From contig CAZIUF010000009.1 in the NCBI GenBank assembly GCA_964542665.1, forward strand, positions 1-34,936: 34,936 bases of DNA. The letters run 5' to 3'. Below are positions 32,661 to 34,936 of the stretch, in pieces (position 1 is the first letter of the stretch; the number at the start of each line of letters is the position of its first letter). Source of the stretch: JAGOLU01 sp964542665 (GTDB lineage: Bacteria > Patescibacteriota > Microgenomatia > UBA1406 > GWC2-37-13). Made by a program: the position numbers and the translations under genes. A model generated the notes under the pieces. The model was not told the origin of the DNA. It saw only the letters and a list, made by a program, of their open reading frames with translations, and did no database searches.

Positions 32661-33374
32661 ATGTCAGAGACCTCAATTAGCATGAGAAAACCGATTGTAA
32701 TATCCGTCGGTGGTGCGTTTCTTGTTCCAGATGCCGGGATCAACACAGAATTTCTTATCGAGCTCAATGCACTCATACGTCAGTATGTAGCGCAAGGCTT
32801 CAGGTTCTTTCTTGTTGCGGGTGGAGGCAGGACGGCTCGCCAATATCGTGATGCTGGCAAAGCCGTCAATCAACATATGTCAAATCATGATCTCGATTGG
32901 TTAGGCATACACGCTACGCGTCTAAATGGTCATCTGCTCAGGACGATTTTTGAAGATATTGCTCACCCGCGCATGATCGAAAACTACCACCACAGACTCG
33001 AAAACTGGGTAGAACCGATAGTTATTGGAGCTGGGTGGAAGCCGGGATGGAGTACAGACTATTGCGCAGTATATCTTGCTCAAGACTATCAGGCGGCACC
33101 AGTGATCAATCTGACCAATGTGGATTATATTTGTGACAGCGATCCCAAGACCAATCCTAATGCAAAAGTGATGCATAAGGTCACTTGGAAACAGATGGAG
33201 TCAATCGTCGGAACAACCTGGACGCCAGGGATGAATGCACCCTTTGACCCGATTGCTTCACAACTTGCCGCAGAGCACGATATAGATGTGATTATTGCGA
33301 ATGGTGCAGATCTAACCAACCTTGAGCACATCCTTGATGGGAAATCATATCGAGGGACACTTATTACCTCCTAA
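32661..33374 (+). CDS. pyrH: UMP kinase, archaeal-type amino acid kinase fold (237 aa)
   Basis: The enzyme phosphorylates UMP to UDP in pyrimidine nucleotide synthesis. The N-terminal strand reads PIVISVGGAFLVP and is followed by FLVAGGGRTARQYRDAG, both like archaeal UMP kinases; GWSTDYCAVYLAQ (the PG-x-STD nucleotide-site motif) and INLTNVDYICDSDP complete the fold, and NAPFDPIASQLA matches the late family motif. The conserved GGS near the N-terminus is GGA here. I prefer the ATG at 32661; the TTG at 32643 would start inside the tail of the terminator region, and the ATG at 32682 is also possible. It is followed by recF on the same strand. Confidence 0.85.
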   Translation: MSETSISMRKPIVISVGGAFLVPDAGINTEFLIELNALIRQYVAQGFRFFLVAGGGRTARQYRDAGKAVNQHMSNHDLDWLGIHATRLNGHLLRTIFEDIAHPRMIENYHHRLENWVEPIVIGAGWKPGWSTDYCAVYLAQDYQAAPVINLTNVDYICDSDPKTNPNAKVMHKVTWKQMESIVGTTWTPGMNAPFDPIASQLAAEHDIDVIIANGADLTNLEHILDGKSYRGTLITS

Positions 33375-33405
33375 AGAGATCTGCTGCATGTGCGGAAGCT
33401 TGATG

Positions 33406-33411
33406 TACAAT
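33406..33411 (+). promoter_or_regulatory. Possible -10 box of recF
   Basis: TACAAT ends 11 bases before the ATG at 33423, predicting a leader of four or five bases. No clear -35 is seen. The gene could equally be read from the UMP kinase transcript, since only 48 bases separate them. Confidence 0.35.
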
Positions 33412-33422
33412 TTGCCGAAACT

Positions 33423-34499
33423 ATGCTCCTCAACTCACTCGAGCTCCGTCACTTTCGTTGTCATCGTGCCTATACTCAAGCTAAGTTCTCCCCATACTTA
33501 AACCTCATCGTCGGACCAAATGCGATGGGCAAGACATCAATCCTTGAGGCAATCTATATGCTATCGCAGGGGAAAGGATTTCGCGAGGATGATGAGATAG
33601 AGCTTTTGACCGTCGATCGCGATGACGGATTTGTGAATGCATCATATAAGATCGGCGTAGACCTGACACATCAGGCGTTGGTGACTTTTAAACGAGACGA
33701 TCTCTATCTTCAAAAAAAATATTTCATTGATAAAGCACCTACTACTATTGGAAAATTTCGACGTTTGCAAGTCCCCGCAGTCTTGTTCGCTCCACACCAC
33801 TTAGACATCATCACTCACTCGCCATCATATCGTCGAGAGTATCTCGACACAGTGATATCACGTATTGACCCAATTTACGGCAAAGCCATCCGTGAATATA
33901 TGGTCGCTTTGCGCAAACGAAATGCTCTGCTTGAAGAGGATATGGACATTGACACTCGTCGACAACAACTACAATTTTGGAATGAGTATCTCATCGAGCG
34001 AGCTTCGATCATATCCACTGCGCGTAAGACATATATTGACACCATCAATAGCGCAAATCACTTCGCCCATAGATGGTTCAAGGTCATCTATCATGCAAAC
34101 GCTATGACTCAAAACCGACTTGCCGAAAAACAGGATACTGAGATCGCCGCACGACGCACCCTGATTGGTCCTCAAAAAGACGATATCGAGATATTGATAT
34201 CGAGTCAGGACTCAACAGCAGTAGATCCGACAAGTTTCCGCAATGTACAACATTTTGGTTCACGCAGTCAGCAGCGGCTCGCACTTTTGTGGCTAAAGAT
34301 ACGAGAGATCGAGCACCTCGAAGCAACTTTAAAAAGCAAACCATTGCTTTTGCTCGACGACATTCTTTCTGAGTTCGATGAGTCAAATAGAAAGCTTATT
34401 TTAGAGCTGATTCCTCGATATCAGACTATCATGACAAGCACTGAGGAAGATCTCCTTGACCATGCATTGGTACCCGAGTCCCTACTCATTCGGGTATAA
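33423..34499 (+). CDS. recF: DNA replication/repair protein RecF (358 aa)
   Basis: RecF is an ABC/SMC-like ATPase that helps load RecA at gaps in DNA. The start MLLNSLELRHFRCH is typical. Walker A is GPNAMGKT (residues 31-38). The signature region reads FGSRSQQRLALLWLK (about 278-292), close to the usual SQGQQR, and Walker B is LLLLDDILSEFD (about 309-320) with the conserved acidic pair. I chose the ATG at 33423 over the GTG at 33390, because the family starts directly before this first strand. Length is normal. recF usually sits beside dnaN and dnaA; here it follows a UMP kinase gene and is followed by a tRNA, and neither dnaN nor dnaA is in the window. Confidence 0.93.
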   Translation: MLLNSLELRHFRCHRAYTQAKFSPYLNLIVGPNAMGKTSILEAIYMLSQGKGFREDDEIELLTVDRDDGFVNASYKIGVDLTHQALVTFKRDDLYLQKKYFIDKAPTTIGKFRRLQVPAVLFAPHHLDIITHSPSYRREYLDTVISRIDPIYGKAIREYMVALRKRNALLEEDMDIDTRRQQLQFWNEYLIERASIISTARKTYIDTINSANHFAHRWFKVIYHANAMTQNRLAEKQDTEIAARRTLIGPQKDDIEILISSQDSTAVDPTSFRNVQHFGSRSQQRLALLWLKIREIEHLEATLKSKPLLLLDDILSEFDESNRKLILELIPRYQTIMTSTEEDLLDHALVPESLLIRV

Positions 34500-34682
34500 T
34501 TACGACTGGGAGAGGTGACAGACTTGCCCGCCGTCTATCGCTCCGTGAGACGAAGTCGATCGGGAAGAAGAGGTGGGGTGGTTTAGCTCGCACTTGACGA
34601 AGCAAAGCGAGTCCTAGAGCGAGTTATACCTCGATAAACCTGATTAAATAGAATTATGCAGTTTAGAAATAGGTAGACGCAT
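34500..34682. other. Intergenic region between recF and tRNA-Ser
   Basis: I see no gene here. It holds a 14-base copy of the tRNA-Ser 5' end, GGAGAGGTGACAGA, at 34509-34522, not followed by tRNA-like sequence, and inverted segments CTCGC/GCGAG near 34587-34611. A weak TGATTA (34641-34646) and TAGAAA (34664-34669), 17 bases apart, may be the tRNA promoter. Confidence 0.5.
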
Positions 34683-34772
<90 letters not shown>

Positions 34773-34936
34773 ATTTTCACTTTTTGTGAAATCGTAAGAT
34801 ATTGCCTCGGCGCAAAGCGCCTCGGCATGGTATTTTTCCGCTATAACCCAAGCATTTTTGAGGGGGAACGAAAGCGTCCGCTCGGCAATGCGGAAGTTCG
34901 AACCAATCTTTTTGAGAAAATCCCGAATCCTTTCGG
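34773..34936. other. 3' flank of tRNA-Ser, no gene recognised
   Basis: Directly after the tRNA lies a six-base hairpin, TTTCAC-TTTTT-GTGAAA (34775-34792), without a following T-run. A GGCGC-AAA-GCGCC hairpin follows near 34809-34821. The last 80 bases hold no start codon or RNA gene that I can support. Confidence 0.4.

Overview
The window looks like part of a small-genome uncultivated bacterium, most likely of the Patescibacteria (Candidate Phyla Radiation); this assignment is inference. The grounds are: several very large proteins I cannot assign to a family, a VirB6/TrbL-like membrane protein with separate VirB2-like two-helix proteins, a DUF2298 membrane protein, a shortened valyl-tRNA synthetase, and many genes whose -10 box sits only 6-9 bases before the ATG without a Shine-Dalgarno sequence. 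TGA acts as a normal stop (for example at the ends of the DUF2298 gene and the VirB6-like gene), so the code-25 lineages (Gracilibacteria, Absconditabacteria) are disfavoured.

Layout. 1-4375 (+): a multidomain protein entering from the left edge with QSYSP repeats, a family-2-like glycosyltransferase domain and a PPP-type metallophosphatase domain, followed in another frame by what looks like its own C-terminal part, joined across a run of nine A. 4423-11855: five unassigned genes, including a 551-aa tail-anchored protein and a 1092-aa protein with a hydrophobic hairpin, arranged around a tight divergent promoter region at 6079-6129. 11975-13708: a polytopic VirB6/TrbL-like protein. 13836-19747 (-): a secreted cysteine-rich protein ending in two VirB2-like helices, preceded in the same operon by a 1525-aa tail-anchored protein. 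19769-23926 (-): valS, rpmH, yidC, jag/khpB and a small membrane ORF, the usual ribosome and membrane-insertion cluster but without rnpA between rpmH and yidC. 24331-28756: a DUF2298 membrane protein, a small anchored protein and a secreted SLT + CHAP peptidoglycan hydrolase. 28769-32536 (+): a ClpC/ClpB-type ATPase with unusual extensions, coupled to a small VirB2-like membrane protein and closed by a terminator. 32661-34772 (+): an archaeal-type UMP kinase, recF and tRNA-Ser(CGA).

How the parts may work together (inference). The VirB6-like protein, the two VirB2-like proteins and the SLT-CHAP hydrolase are the kinds of parts used by type IV secretion or pilus-like envelope machines. The tail-anchored or membrane-hairpin giants beside them are candidates for cytoplasmic-face subunits of the same apparatus. 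No VirB4 or VirD4 ATPase lies in the window, so the apparatus, if real, must be completed elsewhere. The most striking points are the A9 frame switch at 3158-3166, the interlocked divergent promoters at 28731-28771 in which each gene's start codon lies inside the other gene's -10 box, and the cluster of unassigned giants.
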